From Faecalibacterium sp. An122 (GTDB taxonomy: Bacteria > Bacillota > Clostridia > Oscillospirales > Ruminococcaceae): 64,000 nt of DNA. A program made the translations under genes and the position numbers. Every line of letters begins with the position of its first letter. The first letter of the stretch is position 1. The notes under the pieces are model-generated. The model was not told where the DNA came from. It saw only the letters and a list, made by a program, of their open reading frames with translations, and ran no database searches. The DNA lies in assembly GCF_002160895.1 (NCBI RefSeq), contig NZ_NFLL01000003.1, forward strand, positions 124,001-188,000, in the 5' to 3' direction. Positions 17,302 to 25,696 of the stretch are shown here, piece by piece.

Positions 17302-17969
17302 GCGCGGACACCTGCTTTCTGTTTGCGTTCCAGCAGGTTTACCGCCAGCAGCACCACCGCCGAGATGGCGATGTCCACCAGGACCCACTGCATGGCGCCT
17401 GCCTCATCGTTGGTGCGCCAGAGCTGGTATACCGTGGTGGCGATGGTGGCGGTTTTGCCGGGGGTGTAGCCGGCGATCATGCTGGTGGCGCCGTATTCTC
17501 CCAGAGCCCGGGCAAAGGCCAGCACGGTGCCGGCCAGAATTCCCTGGCGGCAATAGGGCATCCGCACCCGCCAGAAAATCCAGGTGTTGGACAGGCCCAG
17601 GGTCTGGGCCGACCAGGCCAGGGTCTCGTCAAAGCTCTCAAACGCGCCCCGGGCGGTGCGGTACATCAGGGGAAAGGCCACCACAATGGAGGCGAAGATG
17701 GCGCTGTACCAGTTCATCACCAGCTTGATGCCGAAGTGCTCCGCAAAAAAGATGCCCAGCGGCCGCTTGGCCCCCAGCAAAAGCAGCAGGAAATAGCCCA
17801 CCACGGTGGGCGGTAGTACCATGGGCAGGGTCAGCACCACATCCAGCACACCCTTGAGGGTGCGGGGGAGTTTGGCTATGTAATAGGCGGCAAAAATGCC
17901 CAGAAAGAACACCGCCGCGCAGCTGATGAGGGCAATGCGCAGGCTGTTCCAGAGAGGATACCAGTCCAT
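17298..17969 (-). CDS. modB: ModB-type molybdate/tungstate ABC transporter permease
   Basis: A 223-residue permease with five to six predicted TMs and the EAA-like loop E-T-L-A-W-S-A-Q-T-L-G-L-S-N-T-W-I-F-W-R-V-R-M-P split across the middle. A-L-G-E-Y-G-A-T is typical of ModB. It forms the membrane channel for the oxyanion delivered by ModA. It lies 84 bases after modA, with a hairpin (17992-18024) between them that probably reduces read-through so that the binding protein is made in excess. Confidence 0.9.
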   Translation of the reverse strand: MDWYPLWNSLRIALISCAAVFFLGIFAAYYIAKLPRTLKGVLDVVLTLPMVLPPTVVGYFLLLLLGAKRPLGIFFAEHFGIKLVMNWYSAIFASIVVAFPLMYRTARGAFESFDETLAWSAQTLGLSNTWIFWRVRMPYCRQGILAGTVLAFARALGEYGATSMIAGYTPGKTATIATTVYQLWRTNDEAGAMQWVLVDIAISAVVLLAVNLLERKQKAGVRA

Positions 17970-17991
17970 AGTTGATCCCTTTAAACAAAGC

Positions 17992-18024
17992 CGCCCTCTC
18001 CCCCGAACGGAGACAGAGAGGGCG
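17992..18024 (-). terminator. Intercistronic hairpin between modA and modB
   Basis: CGCCCTCTC (17992-18000) pairs with GAGAGGGCG (18016-18024). On the minus strand it is followed by GGCTTTGTTT, an imperfect T tract, so it is a likely attenuator or mRNA-stabilising hairpin. Confidence 0.55.
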
Positions 18025-18053
18025 AGATGACAGAATGTTCTGTGTCGTTGGGT

Positions 18054-18956
18054 TTACAGTGCGGTGAAGCCTACGCTCTCAAAGACGGCGCCGGCGTCTT
18101 CGGTCCGCAGGTAGTCCAGGAAGGCCTGGGCTGCATCGGCATGGGGAGCGGCCTTCATCACGGCGGCGGGATAGATGATCTGGCCGCACATCTCCTTGGT
18201 GGCCTCGTCCACCGGGGTGATGCCGGCGCTGTAGGCGTCGGTGCAGTACACCACGCCGGCGTCCACGCTGGCCTCGATGACCTGAGTGGTGACTTCCTTG
18301 ACGTTGGAGCCGTAGGTAATGACGCCGGCAGCGGCCAGAGCCTCCTCGTCCAGGCCATAGTAGGCCAGAATCTTCTGGGTGTACTGGCCCACGGGCACGT
18401 CGCTGTTGCCCATGCAGAACAGGATATCCTGGGCTTCCAGGTGCTCGGCCAGGGCGTCAAAGCTGTCGATGCCCTTGTCGCTGCCCTCCGGCACGCAGAG
18501 AACCACCTTGTTTTCCAGCAGGTCCACACGGCTGTCGCTGTCCACGCAGTCCAGGCCCTCGGTGTTCACCTCGGCGGAAGCGGCGCTGTCCAGCTGGTCC
18601 ATCTGCTTCTGGCCGGCGGAGATGAACAGGTCGCAGTCGGCGCCCTCCTGAATCTGGGTCTTGAGGGTGCCGGAGGAATCAAAGTTGAAGCTGAAGGTCA
18701 CGCCGGGGTTCTCCACCGAATAGGCCTCGCCGATGGCGGTGAGGGTCTCGGTGAGGGAGGCGGCGGCAAAGACGATCAGCTCCACCGGCTCGGCTGCGGC
18801 AGCCGAAGAAGCCGGTGCGGCCGAGGAGGCCGCAGAAGCGGCAGAAGAGGCGGTGCTGCTGGAAGAAGAACTTCCGCAGGCGGTCAGCACAGCGGAAGCG
18901 CCGGCCAGACCGGCGGCATACAGGAAACTGCGGCGGGAGATCCGATTGTTTTTCAT
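18054..18956 (-). CDS. modA: ModA-type molybdate/tungstate-binding lipoprotein
   Basis: A 300-residue substrate-binding protein. The N-terminus has a twin-arginine-like S-R-R-S-F-L-Y motif and a lipobox L-T-A-C, followed by a Ser/Ala linker of about 25 residues. The mature part begins with E-L-I-V-F-A-A-A-S-L-T-E, the hallmark of ModA oxyanion binders, and later has D-A-G-V-V-Y-C-T-D-A. It captures molybdate or tungstate outside the membrane for ModBC. Given the neighbouring tungsten-type aldehyde oxidoreductase, tungstate is a reasonable physiological substrate, but the sequence alone does not decide it. Confidence 0.9.
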   Translation of the reverse strand: MKNNRISRRSFLYAAGLAGASAVLTACGSSSSSSTASSAASAASSAAPASSAAAAEPVELIVFAAASLTETLTAIGEAYSVENPGVTFSFNFDSSGTLKTQIQEGADCDLFISAGQKQMDQLDSAASAEVNTEGLDCVDSDSRVDLLENKVVLCVPEGSDKGIDSFDALAEHLEAQDILFCMGNSDVPVGQYTQKILAYYGLDEEALAAAGVITYGSNVKEVTTQVIEASVDAGVVYCTDAYSAGITPVDEATKEMCGQIIYPAAVMKAAPHADAAQAFLDYLRTEDAGAVFESVGFTAL

Positions 18957-19037
18957 ACATTTTCTCCTTTAAAGGTGTGATGGGTTGCATTCCCTTTATG
19001 TTCGCGCTCTGGCCGGAAAAGCACAGGACGGGAAACC

Positions 19038-19970
19038 TTATTTGCGGGCGCACTCGCCGTCCAGGCCGGCGGCAATCCGCACGCCGTGCTCCAGACTGGG
19101 CAGGATGTACTCCAGGTTTTCCTTCACCGCCTTGGGGCTGCCAGGCAGGTTGACGATGAGGGTCTTGCCCCGCAGGACGCTGGCGCCGCGGCTCAGCATG
19201 CCGCGGGGGGTGATGGACAGGCTGTGGTACCGCATGGCCTCAGCAATGCCGGGGGCGTTGCGGTCGGCCACGGCGCAGGTGGCCTCGGGGGTGATATCCC
19301 GGGGAGAGAAGCCGGTGCCGCCGGTGGTCAGGATCAGGTTGACCTGGCGGCCGTCGGCCAGACGGATCAGCTGGGCCTTCAGGGGCTTCATCTCGTCGGG
19401 CAGGATCATGGTCTCCTCCACCACATAGCCGGCGGCGGTGAGCATCTCCACAATCAGGGGACCGCTCTTGTCCTCCCGCTCGCCGCGGCTGCCCTTGTCC
19501 GACAGGGTGATGACGGCGGCCCGCAGGGGGGGATTCTCCAGGGCGGGCAGCATGGTCACCTCGTCCCCCACATGAATCTCGCCGCCCTGCAGCACCCGGG
19601 CAAACACGCCCTCCCGGGGCATGATGCACTCGCCGGTCTTCTGCTTGATGACGCAGTCGTTGTGGCACTCCTTGCCGATCTGGGTCATTTCCAGCACCAC
19701 GTCGCCGATGGCGAACCGGCTGGTGACCGGCAGGCTGCGGAAATCAAAGCCCTCAATGACCAGGTTCTCGCCGAAAGCGCCGTAGTCCACCCAGATCTTC
19801 TGGCGGAAGGCCTCGATTTTCTCGGCGCTCAGCAGGCTGACCTGGCGGTGCCAGCTGCCGCCGTGGGCGTCCCCCACGATGCCCCATTCAGGGGTGAGGG
19901 TGGCGCTGGGCACTTCGGTCTTGACGGTGCCCCGCTGGGGGCTGGTGCAGATAGCCAGTAACTTTCCCAT
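19038..19970 (-). CDS. MOSC domain - MogA/MoaB fusion protein
   Basis: A 310-residue two-domain protein. Residues 1-140 are a MOSC domain (W-G-I-V-G-D-A-H-G-G, G-A-F-G-E-N-L, and a conserved Cys in I-G-K-E-C-H). Residues about 150-305 are a MogA/MoaB-type molybdopterin-binding domain (A-A-V-I-T-L-S-D-K-G, T-T-G-G-T-G, N-L-P-G-S-P-K-A). MogA-type domains adenylylate molybdopterin before metal insertion by MoeA; MOSC domains handle sulfur or bind the mature cofactor. The fusion joins both steps in one chain and sits six bases after moaA. Confidence 0.9.
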   Translation of the reverse strand: MGKLLAICTSPQRGTVKTEVPSATLTPEWGIVGDAHGGSWHRQVSLLSAEKIEAFRQKIWVDYGAFGENLVIEGFDFRSLPVTSRFAIGDVVLEMTQIGKECHNDCVIKQKTGECIMPREGVFARVLQGGEIHVGDEVTMLPALENPPLRAAVITLSDKGSRGEREDKSGPLIVEMLTAAGYVVEETMILPDEMKPLKAQLIRLADGRQVNLILTTGGTGFSPRDITPEATCAVADRNAPGIAEAMRYHSLSITPRGMLSRGASVLRGKTLIVNLPGSPKAVKENLEYILPSLEHGVRIAAGLDGECARK

Positions 19971-19976
19971 GATCCT

Positions 19977-20954
19977 TTATCCTCCAATTCGATACATCCC
20001 GCGGGTGGCGGGGATGGCTTTGCTGTCAAAGTGATGTTCCAGGGGTTTGTTCCAGATGGTGTTCCGGATGGCCTGCAGCAGGGCCGCGTCGTCGACACCG
20101 CTGCGCAGCAGGGCCCGCAGGTCGCATCCCGCCTCGCTGGCGAGGCAGGGCCGCAGAAAGCCCTGGCTGGTCAGCCGCACCCGGTTGCACTGGCCGCAGA
20201 ATTTGCCGTGGACGGCGGCAATCAGGCCGATGCTGCCCTTCCAGCCGGGGGCGGTGTAGTAGACGGCGGGGCCGTCTCCCAGCGCGTGGCTCTCGGCCTC
20301 GGGCAGGGGAGCCAGGCCGGGCCAGCGGCGCTCAAACCGGGCCAGAAGCTCGGGCCCCGAGATGCAGGGCATGGCTGCCCCAAAGCCGATGGGCATCATC
20401 TCGATGAACCGCACCTGCAGGGGCCGGTCGATGGCTAGGGCGGCCAGGTCTTCCAGCTCGCCCTCGTTGACCCCCACCTGGGGCACGCAGTTCAGCTTGA
20501 CCGGCAGGGGGCTTTCCAGGGCGGCCTGGAGGCCCTTCTGGACGGCGGCGAACTCGTCCCGGGCGGTGATGCGGGCAAACACCTGGGGGGACAGGGTGTC
20601 CAGGCTGATGTTCACGCTGTCCAGCCCGGCCTCCAAAAGGGCCGGCAGCTGCTGGGCCAGCAGGATGCCGTTGGTGGTCATGGTCACCTTGCGGATGCCG
20701 GGGATGGCCTTGAGGCCGGCCACCAGCTGGTCCACCCCTTTGCGGACCAGGGGCTCACCGCCGGTGACCCGGACGGTGTCCACCCCGCAGGCGGCAAACA
20801 GGGCCGCCAGGCGCAGGAACTCCTCATAGGTCAGGATGTCTTCCCGCTCCAGCTTCTCCACCCCGTCCGGCATGCAGTAGCGGCACCGCAGGTTGCACAG
20901 GTCGGTGACCGAGAGGCGCAGGTAGTGGATGTCCCGCTGTGTTGCATCAAACAT
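19977..20954 (-). CDS. moaA: GTP 3',8-cyclase MoaA
   Basis: A 325-residue radical SAM enzyme that starts molybdopterin synthesis by converting GTP to 3',8-cH2GTP. The N-terminal cluster motif is C-N-L-R-C-R-Y-C (CxxxCxxC); the second [4Fe-4S] cluster, which binds substrate, is C-G-Q-C-N-R plus a Cys 12 residues on. The T-G-G-E-P-L SAM motif is present. The protein ends in Y-R-I-G-G, keeping the C-terminal Gly-Gly needed for catalysis in known MoaA. It overlaps moaC by 8 bases. Confidence 0.95.
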   Translation of the reverse strand: MFDATQRDIHYLRLSVTDLCNLRCRYCMPDGVEKLEREDILTYEEFLRLAALFAACGVDTVRVTGGEPLVRKGVDQLVAGLKAIPGIRKVTMTTNGILLAQQLPALLEAGLDSVNISLDTLSPQVFARITARDEFAAVQKGLQAALESPLPVKLNCVPQVGVNEGELEDLAALAIDRPLQVRFIEMMPIGFGAAMPCISGPELLARFERRWPGLAPLPEAESHALGDGPAVYYTAPGWKGSIGLIAAVHGKFCGQCNRVRLTSQGFLRPCLASEAGCDLRALLRSGVDDAALLQAIRNTIWNKPLEHHFDSKAIPATRGMYRIGG

Positions 20955-21444
20955 AGCCGCCCTCCGCCCGGATGTACAGGCCGCTCTTGCCGCCGCTCTT
21001 TTTCTCCAGATGGATTTCGCCCAGCTCCATCCCCTTGTCCACGGCCTTGCACATGTCGTAGATGGTGAGCAGGGCGGTGGAAACGCCGGTGAGGGCTTCC
21101 ATCTCCACGCCGGTGACGCCGCTGGTCTTGACGGTGCACAGGGCCTCCACCGCCTGCCGCTCGGGCAGGAGGTTGAACTCGATGGACACCTTGGTCAGGG
21201 GCAGGGGATGACACAGGGGGATCAGTTCGCTGGTGCGCTTGGTGGCCATGATGCCCGCAATGCGGGCCACACCCAGCACGTCGCCTTTTTTCACCGTGCC
21301 GTTCTGGACGGCGGCGAAGGCCTCGGCGTTCATGGTAATGATGCCGTGGGCGGTGGCCTCCCGGGCGGTGACCGGCTTTTCGCTCACGTCCACCATCACG
21401 GCATTGCCGGCGGCATCAAAATGGGTCAGGTTGTTTTCGTTCAT
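20947..21444 (-). CDS. moaC: Cyclic pyranopterin monophosphate synthase MoaC
   Basis: A 165-residue protein with M-V-D-V-S-E-K at the N-terminus, the conserved I-P-L-C-H-P-L-P-L block, V-E-M-E-A-L-T-G and M-C-K-A-V-D-K-G, all hallmarks of MoaC. It turns the MoaA product into cPMP. The ATG at 21444 is chosen since MoaC proteins begin near here and AAAGAG lies upstream; twelve upstream residues in the open frame are ribosome site and leader. The next gene, moaA, overlaps its end. Confidence 0.93.
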   Translation of the reverse strand: MNENNLTHFDAAGNAVMVDVSEKPVTAREATAHGIITMNAEAFAAVQNGTVKKGDVLGVARIAGIMATKRTSELIPLCHPLPLTKVSIEFNLLPERQAVEALCTVKTSGVTGVEMEALTGVSTALLTIYDMCKAVDKGMELGEIHLEKKSGGKSGLYIRAEGGYV

Positions 21445-21510
21445 GAATGAATACTCTTTCTCTATCTCAGAACGTTTCAACGTCCGTGGTCTCTTTTGTG
21501 GAAAACCGGC

Positions 21511-22530
21511 TCAGCAGTGGCCGAAGCCGCAGTTGGGCCAGGTGCAGTTGGCGCAGCCCAGGCACAGGCCGCCCTCGCCCAGACGGGCGATGTCCACGGC
21601 GGTGATGGGATCATCCGCCAGCAGACGGGGCAGCAGCAGATCGAAGATGGTCCGCTTGGCGTACATGACGCAGCCGGGCAGGCCGCACACCGGCACGCCG
21701 TCCAGATAGCTCACCAGGAACATGGCGCCCGGCAGCACCGGCGCGCCGTAGGTGATGATCTCGGCGCCGGTGTTCTTGATGGCCAGGGGGGTCCGGTCGT
21801 CGGGGTCCACGCTCATGCCGCCGGTGGTGAAGATCAGCTCACAGCCGGCCTCTTTGGCCTCCAGGATGGCGGCGGTGATGCCGGCGGGGTCGTCGTCGCA
21901 GACCTTGTGGAACAGCATCTCGCAGCCGTATTCGGCCAGCTTGCCCACCAGAATGGGGGTGAACTTGTCCTCGATGCGGCCCTTAAAGACCTCGCTGCCG
22001 GTGGTAATCACGCCGAACTTCTTGGCCTGGAAGGGCAGCACGTTGAGGATGGGCTCGTCACCGGCAGCCTGCTGCATGGCGTCCATCTTTTCCTGCTCGA
22101 TCACCAGGGGGATAATCCGGGTGCCGGCCAGCTTCTGGCCCTTTTTCACCGGCAGGTCCCCGTGGATGGTGGCAATCATCATCTGGGGGGTGCGGTTCAC
22201 CGCCAGCAGAGCCTCCCGGCGGATCTTCAGCAGGCCGTCACAGTCGGCAATCAGCTCGATCTTGCCCTCTTTGGGCTCGGTGCCGTGGATGTTCTTGCCG
22301 GCGGCCGCCTTGTACAGCAGGGCTGCGGCCTCGTCCTCGTGGAGGATGCCGGGGGTCTTCTCCCAGACATACAGGTTCTCCTTGCCGATGCTCAGCAGCA
22401 CCGGAATGTCCTCGGGCTGGACGATGTGGCCCTTGCGGAAGCGGGCTCCCTTGAACTCGCCGGGGATAATCTGGGTAATATCGTGGCAGAGCACCTGGCC
22501 TGCCGCGTCAACAGTGCGGATCAGTTTCAT
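21511..22530 (-). CDS. MoeA/MoaB-like molybdopterin-binding protein with C-terminal cysteine cluster
   Basis: A 339-residue protein. A MoaB/MoeA-type fold lies at about 170-310 (V-I-T-T-G-S-E-V-F, F-T-T-G-G-M-S-V-D-P-D-D, G-L-P-G-C-V). The N-terminal 165 residues are a SAF-like region beginning M-K-L-I-R-T-V-D-A-A-G. The last 17 residues hold five cysteines (C323, C326, C329, C334, C339; CxxCxxCxxxxCxxxxC), a likely metal or Fe-S site. Proteins of this type sit beside tungsto- and molybdo-enzyme genes in Clostridia. A role in metal insertion or cofactor transfer is inferred. Confidence 0.85.
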   Translation of the reverse strand: MKLIRTVDAAGQVLCHDITQIIPGEFKGARFRKGHIVQPEDIPVLLSIGKENLYVWEKTPGILHEDEAAALLYKAAAGKNIHGTEPKEGKIELIADCDGLLKIRREALLAVNRTPQMMIATIHGDLPVKKGQKLAGTRIIPLVIEQEKMDAMQQAAGDEPILNVLPFQAKKFGVITTGSEVFKGRIEDKFTPILVGKLAEYGCEMLFHKVCDDDPAGITAAILEAKEAGCELIFTTGGMSVDPDDRTPLAIKNTGAEIITYGAPVLPGAMFLVSYLDGVPVCGLPGCVMYAKRTIFDLLLPRLLADDPITAVDIARLGEGGLCLGCANCTWPNCGFGHC

Positions 22531-22545
22531 AATTTCACGTTCTCC

Positions 22546-23064
22546 TTACAGGGCCGGCATCTGGGCGCAGATCCAGTCGGCCAGGGCTTCTGTCTCCTCC
22601 AGGCCAAAGTCTGCGCCGGGAATGTCGCCCACAATCGCCAGCGGGTGGAACGAAACGGGGGTCTCGGACACCGCCTTGCGCACCACTTCGATCTTGGGCC
22701 AGCCGCTGGACTTGAAGCCCTCCAGCAGCACCAGGTCGTAGCCGTGGCGCTCAAACAGGGCCAGCAGATCCTGTTCGGTCAGGCGGAAAGTCTCGGTCAG
22801 CAGGTAGCGCTGGCTGGAATACACCGCCACGCCGTCGGCGCCGGCCTCCCGCAGGCGGAAACTGTCGGTGCCGGGGACGTCGGGGGTAAAGTCATGGCCG
22901 TCGTGCTTGATGACGCCCACCTTCAGGCCCCGGCGGCGCAGCAGGGGCAGAAGCTTTTCCAGCAGGGTGGTTTTGCCGCTGTTGTGGACGCCGCTGACCG
23001 CCAGCACGGCGGGCTGTTTCAAGGTCAGTTCGGCGGCAAGGGCCTGTTTTTCTTCACTGTACAA
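22546..23064 (-). CDS. mobB: Molybdopterin-guanine dinucleotide biosynthesis adaptor MobB
   Basis: A 172-residue P-loop protein with Walker A G-V-H-N-S-G-K-T-T, followed by V-G-V-I-K-H-D-G-H-D and Y-D-L-V-L-L-E-G-F-K, all typical of MobB. MobB binds GTP and assists nucleotide attachment to the cofactor; no MobA partner is in the window. I use the TTG at 23064, nine bases after GGAGG, because no ATG or GTG precedes the P-loop at a sensible distance. This overlaps moeA by 11 bases. Confidence 0.85.
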   Translation of the reverse strand: MYSEEKQALAAELTLKQPAVLAVSGVHNSGKTTLLEKLLPLLRRRGLKVGVIKHDGHDFTPDVPGTDSFRLREAGADGVAVYSSQRYLLTETFRLTEQDLLALFERHGYDLVLLEGFKSSGWPKIEVVRKAVSETPVSFHPLAIVGDIPGADFGLEETEALADWICAQMPAL

Positions 23065-24292
23065 AGGAAAGCACCTCCACCGTTTCGCCCGGCTCCACCG
23101 GGCCGCTGCCCGCAGGCAGCTCCACAAGACAGTTGCAGCCGATCATGGCGGACAGGCTGCCCGAGGAGTGTACTTCGGCGTTGCCCTCCCCGGGGATGGC
23201 CACCTCGCCGCCCAGGGCCCGGGCCCGCAGGAAGCGGGTGCCCTTGCTGGCCTTGGAAAAGCCGGTGGTCAGGGTGCGGCGGGTGCGGGGGAGGACGCAG
23301 TCCTCCTCCCGGCGGCCGGCGGCCCGCAGCAGGGCGGGCAGGGCGTACTGTTCCAGCGTTGCCGCCGCCGCAAAGGGGTTGCCCGACAGGCAGAACACCA
23401 GTTTTCCCTCCAACCGGGCTGCCAGCATGGGGCTGCCGGGTTTCTGGGCCACCCCGGCAAAGAGAATTTCAGCGTGCAGGGTTTCCAACACCTGGGGCAG
23501 ATAATCCTTCTGCCCCACCGAGACGCCGCCGCTGGTGATGACTGCATCGCAGCGGGTCAGCATCTCCTCCATCTGCCGGGCGATCTGGTCCGGGTCGTCC
23601 GAGCAGTGGCGGCGCTCCACGGCAAAGCCCATCTGGCCCAGGCGGGCGGCGTTCTGGATGCCGTTGGCGTCGTAAATTTTGCCGGGGGCCCAGGGCTCGC
23701 CCGGGTCCAGCAGCTCGCTGCCGGTGGCCAGCACGCCCACCCGGAAGGTCCGGTGGACCGGCACTTCGGCATAGCCCTGGCCCGCCAGCACGCCCAGATG
23801 GGCCGGGGTGAGGGCCGTTCCCTCCGGGGCAATCACAGCCCCGACGGCAATATCCTCCCCGCGGAATACCACGTTCTGGTTGGGCTTGAGGGCGGCGTAA
23901 ATCTGGACGGTCTCCTCGCCGCCGTCGGTCAGTTCCTGCATCAGAATGCAGTCGGCCCCTTCGGGCAGGGGGGCGCCGGTCATGATGCGGGCCGCGCAGC
24001 CGGCAGGCAGGGCCGCGGCGGGGGCGTCACCGGCGTAGAGCTTCATCACCACCGGCAGAGAAACCGGATTTTCCCGGCAGGCCCCGGCTGTGTCGGCGCT
24101 GTGCAGAGCGTAGCCGTCCAGGGGGCTGCGGTGGAAGGGAGGCTGGTCCATCCGGGCGCACAGGTCCCGGGCCGCGATCCGGCCGCAGGCTGCGTCCAGG
24201 GGAACAAGTTCCGCCTCGGGCCGGGGCAGAGCTGCCGCCGCGTCCAGGACGCAGCGCAGGGCCTTGGCGGGAGCGCAAAAAGGCTGTTTCAT
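23054..24292 (-). CDS. moeA: Molybdopterin molybdotransferase MoeA
   Basis: A 412-residue MoeA: domain II/I motifs (P-L-D-G-Y-A-L, I-M-T-G-A-P-L-P-E-G-A-D), the molybdopterin-binding domain (V-G-V-L-A-T-G-S-E-L, I-T-S-G-G-V-S-V-G, C-L-S-G-N-P-F-A), and a C-terminal domain IV. It inserts molybdate or tungstate into adenylylated molybdopterin. The ATG at 24292 follows GGAGG by nine bases. As first gene of the nine-gene cofactor/uptake operon it is preceded by a structured leader and terminator (24387-24549). Confidence 0.93.
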   Translation of the reverse strand: MKQPFCAPAKALRCVLDAAAALPRPEAELVPLDAACGRIAARDLCARMDQPPFHRSPLDGYALHSADTAGACRENPVSLPVVMKLYAGDAPAAALPAGCAARIMTGAPLPEGADCILMQELTDGGEETVQIYAALKPNQNVVFRGEDIAVGAVIAPEGTALTPAHLGVLAGQGYAEVPVHRTFRVGVLATGSELLDPGEPWAPGKIYDANGIQNAARLGQMGFAVERRHCSDDPDQIARQMEEMLTRCDAVITSGGVSVGQKDYLPQVLETLHAEILFAGVAQKPGSPMLAARLEGKLVFCLSGNPFAAAATLEQYALPALLRAAGRREEDCVLPRTRRTLTTGFSKASKGTRFLRARALGGEVAIPGEGNAEVHSSGSLSAMIGCNCLVELPAGSGPVEPGETVEVLSFVQ

Positions 24293-24386
24293 GAAAAAAT
24301 CCTCCAAAAGGCCCGGGCGGGGCCTGCTCTGCTATGGCTCAGAGGGCCCGGCCCGGGGATATTCTGTTCAAAGGCAGGTGAAAAAA

Positions 24387-24425
24387 GCGGAGACGTTTTG
24401 ATTTTGAAAACCAAAACGCCTCCGC
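24387..24425 (-). terminator. Terminator upstream of moeA (operon end or riboswitch expression platform)
   Basis: GCGGAGaCGTTTTG (24387-24400) pairs with CAAAACGcCTCCGC (24412-24425), 13 of 14 positions, and is followed on the minus strand by TTTTTT. It lies 95 bases before the moeA start, so it can either end the upstream operon or control moeA. Confidence 0.8.
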
Positions 24426-24432
24426 AGAATAT

Positions 24433-24549
24433 CCGCACAATGCCCGGCAAAACAGCAGTTTGCAGCCTGCCACGCCGGTGAAGCCCCCGCCGCTGGCGGC
24501 TGCCCTTGCAGTGGCAGCGATCCTGCGGTCAGCACAGGCTCTTGTGTGG
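24433..24549 (-). ncRNA. Candidate structured leader of moeA (possible Moco/Wco riboswitch)
   Basis: On the minus strand an outer stem (24542-24549 with 24433-24440, one mismatch) encloses a 7-base stem (24467-24473 with 24511-24517), a GCCG/CGGC hairpin inside it and a small CCTG/CAGG hairpin. A terminator follows directly. Position before moeA suggests a molybdenum- or tungsten-cofactor riboswitch, but I could not match the sequence to the known Moco RNA consensus and no promoter of its own is visible. Confidence 0.35.
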
Positions 24550-24742
24550 GATGGGAGGAGTTCTTTTTTTCAAATTGCAGCGTTTCTTCTGCGGGAAGGC
24601 GGCGGGGTTTCCCCCTCCACCCTTGAATGCCGGCCCGGGGTGCCGGACCCTTGGCATTGCGGCGCGGCGTCCTGCCCCCTCCGGGGTTTAGACGCCTTTG
24701 CTCAAAGAAGCTCTTGTACCCGTATTCAGTTGTGAAAAGAGA

Positions 24743-25666
24743 TTAGTCGCAGTAATCGTCCACGTCGCTGATGGCCTTGGCATAGCGGCGGGTGAGATAC
24801 TTGGTAGAGAAGAGGAACCGCTCGTTCTGGTTGTTGGTCAGCTCCTCGATGTCGGCGTATTCCGGACGGGCCTGCATGGCCTGCCAAGTCTGCTCGACCT
24901 CCTCCTGAGACAGGTTGTAGGGCGAGCGGCGGAAATACCGCATCGGGGTGGCGCTGGGATAGATGCGGGCGTTGAACCGCACCATCTCGGACACCATGGT
25001 GCACAGATCCTTGTCCTCAATGAGCTGGGCAATCATAGCGTAATTGTCGCTCATGTTGGCGTTGGAGTAGTAGTAGATGTCCTTGGCGCCCTTGCGGGAC
25101 ACAATGTCCTGGCACTGGGGATCCTCCGGCATCTGAGCCAGCAGCTCGTCGGCGTTTTCCACCTCGCTCACCAGCAGAGCATGGGGCGTGACCAGCGCGG
25201 AGGCGGAGCGGGAGCGGATATAGCCCGCCAGCTCCTGCGCGGGGGTCAGCTGGGGCAGCTCAGGGGCGGTGACGGTGGGCTGATCCGCAAAGGGGTCGTT
25301 GGTTGCCTCTGGGGCAGCTGCCAGGAAATCCAGCAGGTCCTGCCCGGCCGGATTCTCCGCGGCGGCTTCCGGGGTGGATGCGGCTGCAGCGTCGGATGCG
25401 GCGGCCTGCTTTGCAGCAAGGGCCGCGGTCTCCTTTTCCACGGCGGCGATCACGTCCTCGCCCGTCTTGGCGGCGCTGCCATCAAACACACTTCCGGTCT
25501 CCTTCAGGCGGCGGGCGGTCTCGCTGGCGGCGTCCATGTCAAAAACCTCCGATTTGGGCTTTTTCTTGGCTGCCATTTCGGCCTTCTGCAGGTCCAGAAT
25601 GATCTGCTCCGGGTCCGAGCCGTCCACCGTGGTGGTGTAACCGGGTTTACGTCTGCCAAACAGCAT
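24743..25666 (-). CDS. YdhW-like protein of the aldehyde oxidoreductase operon
   Basis: A 307-residue cytosolic-looking protein. The first 140 residues are low-complexity, rich in Ala, Glu and Asp. The C-terminal 165 residues look like the YdhW family: D-I-Y-Y-Y-S-N-A-N-M-S-D-N-Y-A, Y-P-S-A-T-P, and F-L-F-S-T-K-Y-L-T-R-R-Y. In Escherichia coli ydhW accompanies ydhV (aldehyde-oxidoreductase family) and ydhY (Fe-S protein), the same set found here. The function of YdhW is unknown. It has only one cysteine pair candidate and no metal motif. It begins 30 bases after the oxidoreductase. Confidence 0.6.
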   Translation of the reverse strand: MLFGRRKPGYTTTVDGSDPEQIILDLQKAEMAAKKKPKSEVFDMDAASETARRLKETGSVFDGSAAKTGEDVIAAVEKETAALAAKQAAASDAAAASTPEAAAENPAGQDLLDFLAAAPEATNDPFADQPTVTAPELPQLTPAQELAGYIRSRSASALVTPHALLVSEVENADELLAQMPEDPQCQDIVSRKGAKDIYYYSNANMSDNYAMIAQLIEDKDLCTMVSEMVRFNARIYPSATPMRYFRRSPYNLSQEEVEQTWQAMQARPEYADIEELTNNQNERFLFSTKYLTRRYAKAISDVDDYCD

Positions 25667-25696
25667 GATTGGTTCCTCTCGTTTCTGAAGTATGGA

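Larger units (their letters stand above)
24293..24742. other. Non-coding gap between the aldehyde oxidoreductase operon and moeA
   Basis: No credible gene lies in these 450 bases. The half nearest moeA holds the leader hairpin/terminator (24387-24425) and a folded region (24433-24549). The half nearest the upstream operon (24560-24742) is GC-rich with short inverted repeats but no clear terminator or promoter that I can defend. Confidence 0.6.

Noticed and set aside
24433-24549. Firm assignment of a Moco riboswitch
   Set aside because: Fold and location fit, but I could not find the conserved sequence of the known motif, so it is left as a candidate only.
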